Shown: in pieces, positions 10,788 through 22,560 of the stretch
How the letters are laid out: every line of letters starts with the position of its first letter
Numbering within the stretch: the stretch's first letter is position 1
From: Maratus speciosus
Lineage: Eukaryota > Arthropoda > Arachnida > Araneae > Salticidae
Direction: 5' to 3'
Length of the DNA stretch: 64,000 bases
Assembly: GCA_963932465.1 (NCBI GenBank)
Contig: OZ010795.1
Coordinates: forward strand, 22,467,874 to 22,531,873
Position numbers and translations under genes: made by a program
Notes under the pieces: model-generated
Databases searched by the model: none
What the model was told of the DNA's origin: nothing
The model's input: the letters and a program-made list of their open reading frames with translations, nothing else

Positions 10788-11091
10788 GTAAATTTCAACT
10801 TAAATATTATTCAAGGGTACATTATATACATTATAACATGCATTTATCCCCAAAAAATTTAAAAAAAAAATTTATTTTTGAGGAAAAAAAAATGGAATTT
10901 TACTCGTTGTGTTAGAAATCTTCGAAATGCCCCATGCGTCTTCCATATCAATGAAAATCCCCAATATTTTTTATAAAAGTTTGGTTTATATATAGAAATA
11001 AAATAGAGCATCGAATTTTACGTATTTGAATTTAAAGGTTAAAAAAAAATTTTTGAAAAAATTTGCAAAATTTTCGAAATTTCAAATTTTT

Positions 11092-11122
<31 letters not shown>

Positions 11123-11184
11123 GTAAATTTCATCTTAAATATTATTCAAGGGTACATTATATGCATTATGGCATGCATTCATCA

Positions 11185-11221
<37 letters not shown>

Positions 11222-11744
11222 TTTATTTTTGAGAAAAAAATGGAATTTTACGTGTCGTCTTAGAAATCTTCGAAGTGCCCCCTGTGCTTTCCATATCAAT
11301 GAAAATCCCCAATATTTTTTATAAAAGTTTGATTTATATATAGAAATAAAATAGAGTATCGAATTTTATGTATTTGAATTTAAAGGTTAAAAAAAAATTT
11401 TTTTTGAAAAATTTTTGAAATTTTGAATTTTTTTTTATCCTTTAAATTCAAATATATAAAATTCGATGCTCTATTTTATTTATATATATAAACCAAACTT
11501 TTATAAAAAAAATATTGAGGATTTTCATTGATATTGAAGACGCATGGGGCGTTTCGAAGATTTCTAAGGCGACGCGTAAAATTCCATTTTTTTCTCAAAA
11601 ATAATTTTTTTTTATTATTTTGTGACAAAATGCATGCCATAATGTATATAATGTACCCTTGGTTAATATTTAAGATGAAATTTACAAAAAAAAAAAAAAA
11701 AAAAAAAAAAAATATTTTTACGGATTTTAAGCTCCACCGACCCC
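10714..11744. mobile_element. TTAA-flanked foldback element of three modules
   Basis: 1,031 bp between TTAA sites (10710-10713 and 11745-11748). The ends are GGGGATGGTGGAGTTTAAAA and the inverse of GGGGTCGGTGGAGCTTAAAA. The interior has three copies of one module of about 300-330 bp: two head-to-tail (about 10780-11098 and 11115-11430) and one inverted (about 11435-11700). Shared landmarks are TTCAAGGGTACATTATA, GCATGCATT, AGAAATCTTCGAA and GAAAATCCCCAATATTTTTT. Long A or T tracts join the modules. No coding capacity is apparent. Confidence 0.82.
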
Positions 11745-11748
11745 TTAA

Positions 11749-12699
11749 TTTTATTTTCATTAATTTGTTTACTTAATTTGTTTGCTTAGTTAATTACTAT
11801 ATTTGTTTGACTTAAATATTTTTGATTGCAACTATTTACACAATATATTTGCTAATACTATATAATAACTATATTATATATTAATAACAAAAATAAATAA
11901 TATATCACAAGAACATTGTTACTATATAATAACTATATAAAACAAATATTTTTAAATACATAAAATAATAAATGTTCTTGTAAATGTAGTGTATATTTTT
12001 GAAAAACAATAAGCATTATGTTATGTTAGAGCAGAAGTCACATTTTACACAGGTACGTTTCTTTGTTCTGTCTTCAATAACCAGTTTCTGCAAAGTAGCC
12101 AATTTTAATCGATATTTCTACATGTAATTTTAATACTTCTTTACAATAACAGTTACATAAAAACAGTGCCGTATTCCAATAGACTCTAAATTTAACGAAA
12201 CTGAAGGAGTTAGCAAATACCGCATGTCAGTTAAAAGTTGTTATCAGATTTTTAAATCTGAAACGCCCATATTGTCTGGTATGTAAATTAACTTGAAAAT
12301 AGAAAAACTTTTTCAAACGCGAAATACCTTTAATTAAATATCTACATTTAATGTATGGGCTAAAAAAAGACATATTTATTGGATTGGGATTAAAATAGAA
12401 AGGTTTAAAGCATCATATGCAAGAGCATTTCGAAATTCTTCATTCGAAAAGAGAAAAAAAATTAATTATTATATATCAATTTTATGGTATCCAACTTATT
12501 TAAATAATTTCAAAAACCTCTAATGCTTAAGTAGGTTTATACCATTCAGTAAATTGAATGTAAATCCTTTGTGCTACTAAAGAAATAAAATATATGTATT
12601 TCGAAATTCAGTTTATTTTAAATTGTATTTAACAGAATTTGTTTCACGATCTTTTCCCGAACTATTCTTAGAGAAAAATAATATAAGTTACGTTTGATT
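11749..12699. other. AT-rich DNA
   Basis: No gene. Short duplicated phrases (TACTATATAATAACTATAT near 11858 and 11921) are the only visible structure. Confidence 0.5.
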
Positions 12700-13544
12700 T
12701 AATGAATTTTAAAAGTATGCGTTTAAACGTATTTAAAAAAAGTAACACTAAATCTTTTTAATGATAAAGTTTTTATTGGTTAATTTTATTATGTAAAATG
12801 TTGCGTATTTTAACTAATTTAACAAGAAAAAATAAATACTTTATTTAAAGAAATATAATTAATTTCGAGCGCATTATGCTATACACTGCTAAAAATTTGC
12901 TGAAAGCTGTTGTGTCATTCGGTCGGTTTTATATAAAACGGTACTGACCAAATTTTAATCAATAGAAGGGTCAGATACTTTATAATACGATTAATAACCA
13001 TTATATTTAAAAACGGTCAAATGAGTGACAGTTTGCTGGAGATTTTTAACTGTGTAAAATTAACAAAGCAACAATGCCATAAAAAATATGATTAAGGGAA
13101 AAAAAGGATAAGCATTGTTTTATATATCCACACCCAGATCATTTGAAGGAATGTTCAGTAAACTGAATGAGTTTCTACACAAATACATTGAGATTGAATG
13201 TCCTGGTTTAAATTCAGTATGTATTTGATACTGCATTCGGTAAATATGAAGAATTTGAATATTCGTTAATATTTACAACTTAAGTCGAAAATAAGTGACC
13301 TCCCGAAATTTCCAATTCATAAGAATATCGACTTTTTTTATTTCATGGGTTAAAGTGTTGTACGCTCTCATAAAGCGCTCGAAATTCACTATATTACTTT
13401 AAATAAATAATTTATTTTTTTCTTGTTAAATTATTTAAAATATGTAACATTTTACATAATAAAATTAACCAATAAACATTTTATCATTTAAAATAGTTAA
13501 TGTTTTTTTTAAAACAGTTAAACGCACATTTAAAAAATTCATTA
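12700..13544. repeat. inverted repeat with ~178 bp arms
   Basis: Left arm about 12700-12877 and right arm about 13370-13544 are reverse complements at roughly 80% by eye. They share TTATTGGTTAATTTTATTATG, AATTTAACAAGAAAAAATAAAT and AATTTCGAGCGC. The loop of about 490 bp contains the MITE at 12884-13054. It may be an old foldback element; no target duplication was identified. Confidence 0.75.
12884..13054. mobile_element. Tc1-type MITE
   Basis: 171 bp between TA dinucleotides (12882-12883 and 13055-13056). The ends are imperfect inverted repeats of about 45 bp (CACTGCTAAAAATTTGCTGA versus the inverse of CACAGTTAAAAATCTCCAGC, then GTCA and GACCG blocks). The CACTGCT start resembles the Tc1-like elements in this window. 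There is no coding capacity. Confidence 0.7.
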
Positions 13545-14649
13545 ACAATGTAATATTCATGTACAAGCACTGGGAAATCACTTATGGACAAAATTATTTA
13601 TGATTTAAACCGAGGGATTTGTCAACCTTACAAACAAATCTTTTTCTTTTTACCTAAAGGAGCAGCATCACAAAATTCTGTATGAATGAAACAATACTTT
13701 AAAGAAATCCATTTAATTTCAGCAAAAATGGTCCGCTAAATGAATGATTTAACCTTAAAAACGTGTAAGTATTCGATCTATGCTGTAGACAAATGTGTGT
13801 TGAATGAGATCTTCAACTGATTATCAGTGGTGTATATTTATTTCGATATGTTTGTAATAGTTAAACATAAATAAAGTACGAAGTAAACTAATTTTTCGCA
13901 TAGGCCATAATGTAACGAAATCATTCTGTGTGGCCATGTAAACAAACTGTAAATCTTACATGTTCAATATCGTACGTACCAATAACATACATCAGTCACA
14001 TGGTAATACGAGTTTATTTACTTCAGTCAGCTCACGGATAGATATACCGCCAGACTTACCGCCAGAATTCGTAAGTATTTTTCAGCTATGTGTGAAAGTG
14101 TTAAAAAGGTATTCGATTGAGAATAATGTTTTGAATAATGTTTTGATTTATATTGAAAAAATACGATTAGGAAGCCGTAAGTATAGAGAAATTGCAGCAA
14201 ACTTTAAAACTTACTGCTCTCATACACAAATTTAATTACATATCGCAATTATTGTGTAAATTCTAACTTTGATATCCAATCGTTATACGTTCAAGAAATT
14301 ACGAGTTACAAAGACTTTAAGTTTTCAGGTAAAACAATCACAGATCGTTATTCATAGACTGAATGCCTGTTTCTGTATTGACAAGCTTTAATAATTACGA
14401 ACAAAATAACCGTAAATTAAAATCTAAAAATGGGTTTTTTTGGGATAGCAATAGTAATACAGGAAGTTTCAACATACTTAAAATAGTAAAATTTAAAGGT
14501 GGTAGATTAAGTTTAATCTGACTTCAACAGGAAGGCATTTGCTTTTCGAAGTGTTCACTGGGCACAGGAAAAGGAAAGAATACATGACACACTATAAAAA
14601 GAGACAAATGTTTCTTAATCTAGGAAAATATAATATAACCACGAATTGA
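13545..14649. other. AT-rich DNA with one unclassified ORF
   Basis: An ATG-initiated frame at 13960-14235 encodes 91 residues. After 37 codons (ending DLPPEF) the DNA reads GTAAGTATTTT, a good splice-donor consensus, so a small first exon is conceivable. The protein matches nothing I recognise, and the start context is weak. I do not call it a gene. Confidence 0.25.
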
Positions 14650-15478
14650 AATTTACAATAACCACTTTCTAGTTACCCACAATTTCGAAAACCGTTCTTT
14701 ATCTTTAAATCCAAGAAACTAAAATGTCTTCGATTTTGGCAAAGCATTTATTATAAAAGCAATGTCTTGTTTGCTGCCAATGGTTTTCGGAAACGTTGCG
14801 GAGTCATTTTATAGCGTATGAATGAGTTTTCTTAACTCATTAACAGCCAAAACTATGAGGTTGAAATTTTCAACTTTTTAGCTGAATGTCGTTTGCCACT
14901 ACAAATTCTGAAAGATAATTTTCGCTTTAGATGATCTTATGTCGATCTTAACGAATTTTATGTCGTTATCTAAGGCCAATTTTTTAATTGAAAAATAGCG
15001 GTGGGTATGTATATAATTTAAATATGTGCATTTACTTTTACCGTTGCGTGAATGCAACACCAGCGTGTAATGGGTTAATCCAGAACTTGAGGTTTTTTGA
15101 TGCTATACGTTTTCAGATAGACATTTTCATATTTAAGTAATCTGTTTTACAGGCAATCCTGATACATTAACAGCATTAACACTAGCATCAAAATTAATAT
15201 TGTCTTGTGACTTTTAAATATAGGAATTGAGTTACGCAGTTAAAACTGTTTCATTGAGAAGAGATAGAATCTTAAAAAACCCATAATCTGATTTGCGAAA
15301 AATCATTAATACACTATAAAATTTACAGCGGAAAGTTTCCGAAAATCATTAGCAGCAAAATAAAAATTGTTTTTATAAATGCTTCTTTAAATCTCAGAAA
15401 TATATTGGTTTCTAGTTAAAGATAGAGAACGGTATTCTGTATTGTAAGTAACTCGGAAGAGATAATTGTGAATTTTGT
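14650..15478. repeat. diverged inverted repeat, related to 35.8-36.1 kb
   Basis: Left arm about 14650-14840 (AGTTACCCACAATTTCGAAAACCGTTCT ... GCTGCCAATGGTTTTCGGAAAC) matches the reverse complement of about 15290-15478 (AGTTACTTACAATACAGAATACCGTTCT ... GCTGCTAATGATTTTCGGAAAC). The same family occurs at 35820-36140 and 36650-36970 (GCCGCCACTGGTTCTCGGAGA; GATACATTAACAGCATTAA). No coding frame. Confidence 0.6.
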
Positions 15479-16500
15479 TAGCAGTTACATTTTATTTTCG
15501 CAAATAAAGAAACATTTTCTTTTTTTTACAATAAATAGTTAATATAAAGAGTTTACTATTTATTCAAAACTAGCTTCTATGTAACTTCTATTTTTTAATG
15601 AACACATGGACTCGTATAAAGTTGTGTAAGTCGCATAATAACTCATCGAGGGTCATATAATAATAGTGAAAAATCAAGGAAAGAAATTTAAAGTTTAAAA
15701 TCACTCGCTAAATTAAACATAATGATGGCCACAAGTTTTATACGAGTTGCAAACAATTCTGATGATCGTCTGAAAATGCAATCCTGACATTTGTTTTTTT
15801 TTTTTCATTTTCTATCAATTTATTGCAGTTTGTTTATATGTAGACAGAGTTTTCCCCACACAGTTTGAGGAGCGTGCTGCACCCTGCCTGCTCTTAGATT
15901 TACAAAATAGCACTCCTCTTGCAACTCATTAAAAAAATTAGCTCCCTCGTTGCTCCCACCTGAAAAATGTGCCTTTACTCCTTTGTTTATTAAAAAATTT
16001 ACTTGCATAGTAAAAATTGACTCATTGCTGTCTTTAAAATAGTTTTCTGTCTATTAAATATTTAAAAAGTAGTTTTAAAAATCAAAAGAATGCCTTTAAA
16101 AATTTCAAGAAATGCCCTTAAGAATCGAAAACATGCCCTTCGAAATCTAAAAGTGCCCTTTTCCCACAAACAGCACCCTGCCCATTTTAAACGTGGGAGA
16201 AACTCTGATGTACAAATTATTTTTTATATAGTTAAAGTATAAAAATCAATTTTATTTCATTTATTACACCTACCCTTATTACTATAATGTTATTTAAGTT
16301 GTATCTGTGAGTTGATAAAAAGTTGTAAATGTGTTATTTAAATTGATCATACATACGTACCTATGAATATATATATATATACTTATTAATCGATAAAACA
16401 ATTTATCTATCTCTCTCTCCATATATATATATATATAGATACATATATAGTGTAGCAGAATTCTCCATATATTTTTCGAGACTCAAAATCAATATCTCAT
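15479..16500. other. AT-rich DNA with short tandem TGCCCTT units
   Basis: At about 16085-16160 four units of about 23 bp share TGCCCTT followed by AAATC and A runs. A minus-strand frame at 16008-15820 has no recognisable domain. TA and CTCT microsatellite patches lie at 16367-16440. Confidence 0.4.
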
Positions 16501-16504
16501 TTAT

Positions 16505-16752
16505 TAGTAAACACCACGATTTATTTATCACCTATCAAAAACATCCAAAAAATATTTCTTAAATAGGTTATTCTTCAGCCATTTTTTTCTGATTCCAATA
16601 TTATGCTTTAAATTTTTGGTAATACGTGCGTACCAATTTAAATTACGTACTAAAGAAACCACAAAGTAAAATGGTTGAATAAAAAACTTTTTAAGGAATA
16701 ACTTTTCCTGGATGTTTTTGATTGGTAATAAATAAATCGTGGTGTTGACAAA
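16505..16752. repeat. short inverted repeat
   Basis: Arms 16507-16562 and 16695-16750 both read, in opposite directions, AACACCACGATTTATTTAT ... ATCAAAAACATCCA. The loop of about 130 bp has no gene. Probably a small MITE-like hairpin. Confidence 0.65.
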
Positions 16753-16852
16753 AGAAAAGTAATAAATTTTAGAATCCAGAAAAAGATATAAATGGATAGT
16801 TTTAGTGCACTATGTATATCGGAGCAAAGAAAGAAAAACATTATTCATCTTA

Positions 16853-16886
<34 letters not shown>

Positions 16887-17399
16887 GACGGTAGAATTTT
16901 TCTTATTTCTGATTTTAAAACACTATCTTGTGATAAAAAATGTGTCGATTAAAGTACATTTTGTGCTAAAATATATGTGTTCTTTTAAAAGACATTTTGT
17001 GCTAAAGTGGAAGTGTCTCTTGAAATACATTTTAAATATAAAGTAAAACTTTATAACAGCAAATAAATAAATAAATAATATATTATTCTGTATTTTTCGC
17101 AATTAATCGTACATGGTTTTTGTTCGCTTCCGTTCCTCTCATTTTTGTCTCTGATTTTTTTCTCAAGATGTTTCAGTCTCACCCTGTATTCTTAACAAAT
17201 AGTTGTCATCCTTGTTTGATCTTCTAAAGTGAAGTGAATGTCTCCGATTTTTCTTTCTATAAAAAAAATTATAAAATTTATAGAGATTTATTTTTATTAT
17301 CAAATACAAAACTTGTCGGAAGCGCCAATCCCGAAACTTTCGTCTATTTCATATATAGTAGTACTTCAAAATTCTGTAGCACAGTGCCAAATTTAAATG
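16753..17399. other. AT-rich spacer
   Basis: T tract at 16855-16885, two ACATTTTGTGCTAAA repeats (16959 and 16991) and no gene. Confidence 0.45.
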
Positions 17400-18030
17400 A
17401 CAATCTGTGCTCATCATGAGGATTCTAAAGATAAGAAATTCCGTGCATTAGTTCTTGAGACAGGACAATCGCTAAAATGGTCTAAACGTCGTAAAATCGG
17501 ATGATTTACACCAAAAACCTTTTCAGCAACAACTTATGTCAACGTCTAACTGAATCTGAAGTTAGATGAAAATTCGTGCGCTTTTTCTTCAGATGTAGCA
17601 AATGCAACAAAGCAGCGCAACCTATCAGGCGATTTACACCAAAACATAATGAGCACGAATAGTTACCAAGGTGTACCTGAATCTGAAGTTTGATGAAAAT
17701 TCGTGTTTTAGTTCCTCATATAGAGCTATTGCGGAAATCGTGAAAAAGGCAACATAGCAGTGCCACCTGTTGGACGATTTGCACAAAAACGTAATCAGCA
17801 CTGATACATATAAAAGACTAACTGAATTTAAAGTTTTTTTAAATTCCGTGCATTAGTTCTTGCGATAGATCTAGTGCGGTAATCGTGAAAAATGCCGCAT
17901 ATGAGCGCCACCTGCAGGGCGATAAACACCAAAAACTAATCAAAACCAGTTCGCATCAAAGTCTAACTGAATCTAAAGTTTTGTGAAATTCCGTGCTTTA
18001 GTTCTTGAGATAGAGGGCCCACAAAATTTT
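17400..18030 (+). repeat. degenerate tandem repeat, ~145 bp unit
   Basis: About four units with landmarks CTGAATCTGAAGTT, AAATTCCGTGCATTAGTTCTTG, GCGCCACCTG and CGATTTACACCAAAA, recurring at about 127-145 bp spacing. Followed by ACAGACATAATCACAGACAGACATTTT. Units are roughly 70% alike by eye. Confidence 0.75.
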
Positions 18031-18597
18031 TCTCACATACAGACATAATCACAGACAGACATTTTCTAAAAACCATGAATCAGTGTTCAGGATCTTCTAA
18101 AACGTATAAATCTATCGAAAACCTGAAGTCGAAAATCTTCCGAATCAAATACTTTCTTCTTGTAAAGATAGAACAAAGTAAAAAGCAATATCAGCTTTCA
18201 AAGAAGAGTATTTTGTTAAATAAGAAAATGTAAAAATAACAATTTGAATGAAAAGAAATAAAAACTGACAGTCAATATTCTCGGCTGCTAGTAAAAATAA
18301 TTCTCACAACGTAATAGGTTTACTTTTGTCAAAGGTATCAAGGGGCCATGACGTATTCGAAAGGTTTCATTTATTGATCATGGAAATATCTGTTTCAAGA
18401 TTTCTGAATTCAATCTTTAAAATTTCCAGTTTTACATATAAGAATCGAATTTTCACATGGATAAAGACTAGATAAAATTATACGGCGTCATTATATCACA
18501 CTCTAAATTTCTTTTGGAGATTTACGTGCCAGATTGAAAATAACCATTTGAATGACATTTTTCCAGATTATACAAAATGAAATGAAATCGGTTTTTA
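18031..18597. other. AT-rich spacer
   Basis: No gene; ends at the TA target site of the second Tc1-like element. Confidence 0.45.
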
Positions 18598-18941
18598 CAC
18601 TGCTCAAAAAAATTAGGGAAGCAAGTAAAAAAGTGAAAAAAACAGAGCAAGACAGCCATGCAGGGTATAAAATTGAGAGTAACATTGTAATAATGCGCAA
18701 TACAGAAGAAAAGACGCAAAAAAATTGCAAGAGAGCTTTAATTCTTTGAAACGATAGATAGAACGTGAAAGATAGTTTAGCTAAAAAAATAATCTTAAGA
18801 TTATCTGAAGAAATCTCCACTTTCTAAAGAAATTCTACAGAAATCTGAAGAAATTTTGAAGATTTAGCTTTACCTTAAAAATACCTGTAGAATGTTAATT
18901 CTTAAAAATATCTGCAGAGTGGGCCAAGTACCTAGAAATTT

Positions 18942-19142
18942 TTGGGCAAATTACCTACAGATTTTCTACAGATTTTTTTTATTGGGGGGCAACAATTTGG
19001 TTACAGTTTCAGTTTCAGTGTCAGGCCAGGCGGGGAGGCCTACCAATATGGTTTTAGCTCAACAAGCCCCGCCCAGCAGAATAACTACCATCATAACGGG
19101 CCGCTGCCGGAGGCAGGGCCCGGAAATACCTTCGTTGAATAA
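18942..19142 (+). CDS. GC-rich coding-like segment, possible captured terminal exon
   Basis: Frame of 66 codons whose last 53 or so (from about 18984) are GC-rich with biased codon use, unlike everything around them. They encode a Gly/Ser/Gln/Tyr-rich low-complexity tail (QFGYSFSFSVRPGGEAYQYG ... NNYHHNGPLPEAG) ending at a TAA stop. Possible acceptors (TTTCTACAG) lie just upstream. AATAAA occurs about 165 nt after the stop, as for a 3' UTR. I do not recognise the protein; composition suggests a structural or secreted low-complexity protein. It lies inside the TIRs of a dead Tc1-like element, so it is probably a captured or inserted fragment and not a live gene. Confidence 0.35.
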   Translation: MGKLPTDFLQIFFIGGQQFGYSFSFSVRPGGEAYQYGFSSTSPAQQNNYHHNGPLPEAGPGNTFVE

Positions 19143-19727
19143 GACCCCTATATATTAAAACTTACAAAATTATACAGAAATGTTACAAGTGGCAGCCCAG
19201 TTATATCTCAGGCGTGCTGGGCTTATCATTATACAATCTTATGTACATTACAGATTTTGAAGGGGGAAAAAACTCCTCATGCAGTATTATACATTGGTGG
19301 ACAAGTAAAAAACAATAAAAATGCACTAAACAAAAGAAGTCCAGATGTGAACCAAATGTGATAAATCCACTTTATAGGACTTACAGATATAACAAAAACA
19401 ATGGTAGTTAAAAGAAGTTTTTCCCATTTTTTCATATAGGATACAATGTTGGATTACACTGTTACACATAAAAAAATAATATATAGCAACTGACAAAGGA
19501 GACTAATTACAGAAAAGCACGATGCTAGAAAACAAATAACAATGTTCAAAGCAATACTTCGTTTCAATGATAGAGCTGTAAACGAAAAAAAAAGTACTGT
19601 TTAGGAATTATGCTAGGTATTTCATATGGTGTGTGTTCCCTTTGAATAAATAAAACCGCCGCCATACGTGTTTTCCATGGATTCGATGACATTAACGATA
19701 CGTTTTCAGAGAGTACTGTTCCACTTC

Positions 19728-20662
19728 TCAAGAATTTATGTCTACAAGTCCCGGATAATAAAAGGAGACCTCAGTCTCGCTGCATTGTGTCGTCCGAGTG
19801 TGTCCCAAACATGCTGGATTGAATTCAGGCCAGGAGAGCATGTTGGCTATTCCATATGCTGCATAGTTTCTTTTAAATTTCATTTTTATAATTTTCTCCA
19901 TAAGACGAGCTGCATGCACCGTGGCATTGTCATGCATGGAAAAAAGTAATCAATACTTGCTGCAACATAAAATACGACATGAGGTCTCAGTATCTCGTCT
20001 GTATAACTTCGGACCGTCACAGCGCTATTCCGAATGATATGCAGGCCCTTACGTCCACCTATGCTGATTCCAGCCCATAACATTAACCCACCTCATCTGT
20101 AATGCGACCTTTCATGATTGAATGTGGGATTATTTTGAGTACCCCTTTCTCTCCATGCCAAAACACATTGGATGGCACATCCAGACTGAATCGGGACTCG
20201 TCTGTAAACAGAATTAAGACTTCAACAATGTTGCCTTCAAACTCGATGTTCAGTTGCCCAACTTTTGTAGACCGCACTGTTGCTTGAGGTCAACGTAATA
20301 CAGACCATTGGCTTATGTGCATAGAGACCTTATGAAGCCTATTTCGGATTGTTTGACTGGACACTATTCGTCCTGTGGTCAAGAATAATTGTGTTTGCAG
20401 CTGAATAGCCTTTTTCATTCTGTCTCGACGAGCTGTTAACAACCTTCAGATTCTGAGGTGGCATATGGTCCTTGCTCTTGTCCATGTCCATTCCATGTGT
20501 CTTGGAATCGATTGTAAGGCTTTGCATTGGCACTTTTTGCGATTCCAACAACGTCGCTCCATTTCGTTGTGTTTCCCCAAGTTCAAATGTCCCGATAACA
20601 GGACCAAGCCATGGATTCGAGTAAATCACATTGTTGTGACATTTTAAGTCACTTTTTCTCAA
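19728..20662 (-). pseudogene. Tc1 transposase pseudogene
   Basis: Fragments in shifted frames recreate a Tc1 transposase: VSSQTIRNRLHKVSMH (second HTH), LFTDESRFSL (first catalytic Asp), MLWAGISIGGRKGLHIIRNS, YTDEILRPHVVFYVAA and MHDNATVHAARL (second Asp). The expected SPDLNPIEH motif reads WPEFNP then shifts frame. Compared with the intact copy, about 5 nt are gone near 19815, removing the third catalytic Glu. Several stops and frameshifts make it inactive. Confidence 0.88.
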
Positions 20663-20914
20663 AACACAAGCTGGGAAATTGAAAGTTACAACTGAGACAG
20701 TGAAACAGACGTTTCTGCAAAATCCCTATTTCTACACTTATCTCTTTTTTCTGGTTTTTGACATCATAAACTTTGATTTGCATGTGAAGTGTTCTTCATC
20801 TGTTTTCTACTACACTTTCAATTATAGATGTTTTATTTTTCGTTACTTATCCGTGAAAATATTTGCGTAATTTTGTTAAAATCATGTGCTCCCCTAATTG
20901 TTTTGAGCAGTGTA

Positions 20915-22560
20915 TTATTTATTTATGAGATGTCGCGTTATTTTTGATGCAGTTCCTGGCATACCTTTTTCTATGAGAATGAGTCGAGATAAATGGAAGT
21001 TTTGAATGTGTCATTTTTAATAAAGGATTACTTTTTTTAATAATTAATATAAGAATTCGTTGAAATAAATGGAAATTTTGACTGTATCATTATTAATAAA
21101 CAAATATTTTTTATATTTAATCCTCTCTACAAAAATTCAGTTAACTGATTATAACTATCTAACTGATACACTATAACGTCCTATTATTAGAACACCAATC
21201 CTCAGGATCATATAATATTATAATTAATAGTATAAGAATAAAAATAAATAAGGAAAACGGACTTACGGAAATGCGAATGGCATGTTTTCGTTCGTAAAAT
21301 AATATTATTTTTGCCTAAATTCTTATTTACACCAATATTAACTTGTACCTTTACTTCGAAATTATGAAGTTTATATTTCACTAATTCTAAGTCAATGTTT
21401 ATGATCTATGGCAAAATAATTAATTTAGATGAAACATGTTTCACTAACATAATTAAATAAGTATAAATACATCATTTTAGTAAAAAAATACTCTTTTTTG
21501 CTGCATAAATCAAGCAAAACTAAAACCATTAAAGTTATTACTACTTAAAATACAAAAGTAATAAAAAGAGGGCAAATTATTTGTAAAAGATACACGTTAT
21601 TTCTGTCTGGTCGTTAAAACAAAATTCGGATAGAATTAGTTAAAAAGTAAAGCAAACATATCTAGTGAACAAACAGCACAGAAATAATTAACACCCAACA
21701 TTTAAAGTAGAATTTTTCGATACTACAATATAAGGGCAAAAAGATAACTTTACTAGAATATTCATCACCAAAATTATTAATCTCACTCAATTCAAATTAG
21801 CAATGCAACAAGAGAAATCAAATGCGATTTCCCTTCATAGCACATGCCGCATTGACATATGTACCACATTAATGTCATCTAATATTCTATTGATTAGGAA
21901 GATTTGATTATTTCGATAATTGTGATAATAAGTTACACAATGCTGTTGCATAGATTTCCCCAACCACTTAATTCAGTCTCCTAAACATGCATTAATTGAT
22001 TTATCATAATTTATTTAGGCAATATAATTTCAAAGTATTTCAATTATGTAAAATGGAGTTTAAATAGCGCAAATAAATGTTTACTTCACGCAAATTAAAA
22101 CTACTTTCTAACGTGGAAATTAAATTTTCAGCAATGTAAAAATGCGGTAATTTTCCCGAATTTGCTTTAATACGGTAGAACTCGTTTATTAAGAGAAGCA
22201 AGAGAATTATAAAGATCCTCGAATTAATCGTTACTTGTGATATCCATGAAGTTAACGAAAATTTTAAAAACACGCATATAATTAATATATAAACTACTAT
22301 TAATTTCTCATTTCTAAAATTAATTTGTTATCACAAAGTTAACATAAAATTAATTTCGCGAGTATCATTTTCTTTAGGTAAAATGAGAGTACTGAAGTCA
22401 AAGCCTCTAAAGAACTAGTAATTTAAAAGGACGTTAAAGACATGCAGTAATTCCACTAACCATTTCTTTTTTTTCGCGTAAAACCGTGCCTTACATAGTT
22501 ACTGCAATTTTCGAGCTATTCATTTCACATCTCATTTTCATTTTAACAGTGCGATAATGG
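20915..22560. other. AT-rich DNA
   Basis: No gene. A 73 bp direct duplication is visible at 20985-21030 and 21058-21103 (AAATGGAA-TTTTGA ... ATTAATAAA). Confidence 0.45.

Larger units (their letters stand above)
18598..20912 (-). mobile_element. inactivated Tc1-like element with internal insert
   Basis: 2,315 bp between TA sites (18596-18597 and 20913-20914). TIRs read CACTGCTCAAAA(A/C)AATTAGGG at both ends. The transposase remnant runs on the minus strand in the right half (20662-19728). The left part (about 18780-19640) is extra DNA not expected in a 1.5 kb Tc1 element, including a GC-rich coding-like segment. The TIR differs from that of 847-2376 beyond the first 16 bp or so, so it belongs to a related but distinct family. 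Confidence 0.88.

Noticed and set aside
10718..11776. Several ORFs within the foldback element
   Set aside because: All cross T or A tracts and mirror the repeated module; not genes.
13960..14235. 91-codon ORF with a GTAAGT donor-like site as a gene
   Set aside because: No domain, weak start context, no second exon seen. Mentioned only within the spacer entry.
19886..20287. Separate small genes at 19668-20287 on either strand
   Set aside because: Minus frames are pieces of the frameshifted transposase; plus frames are their shadows.
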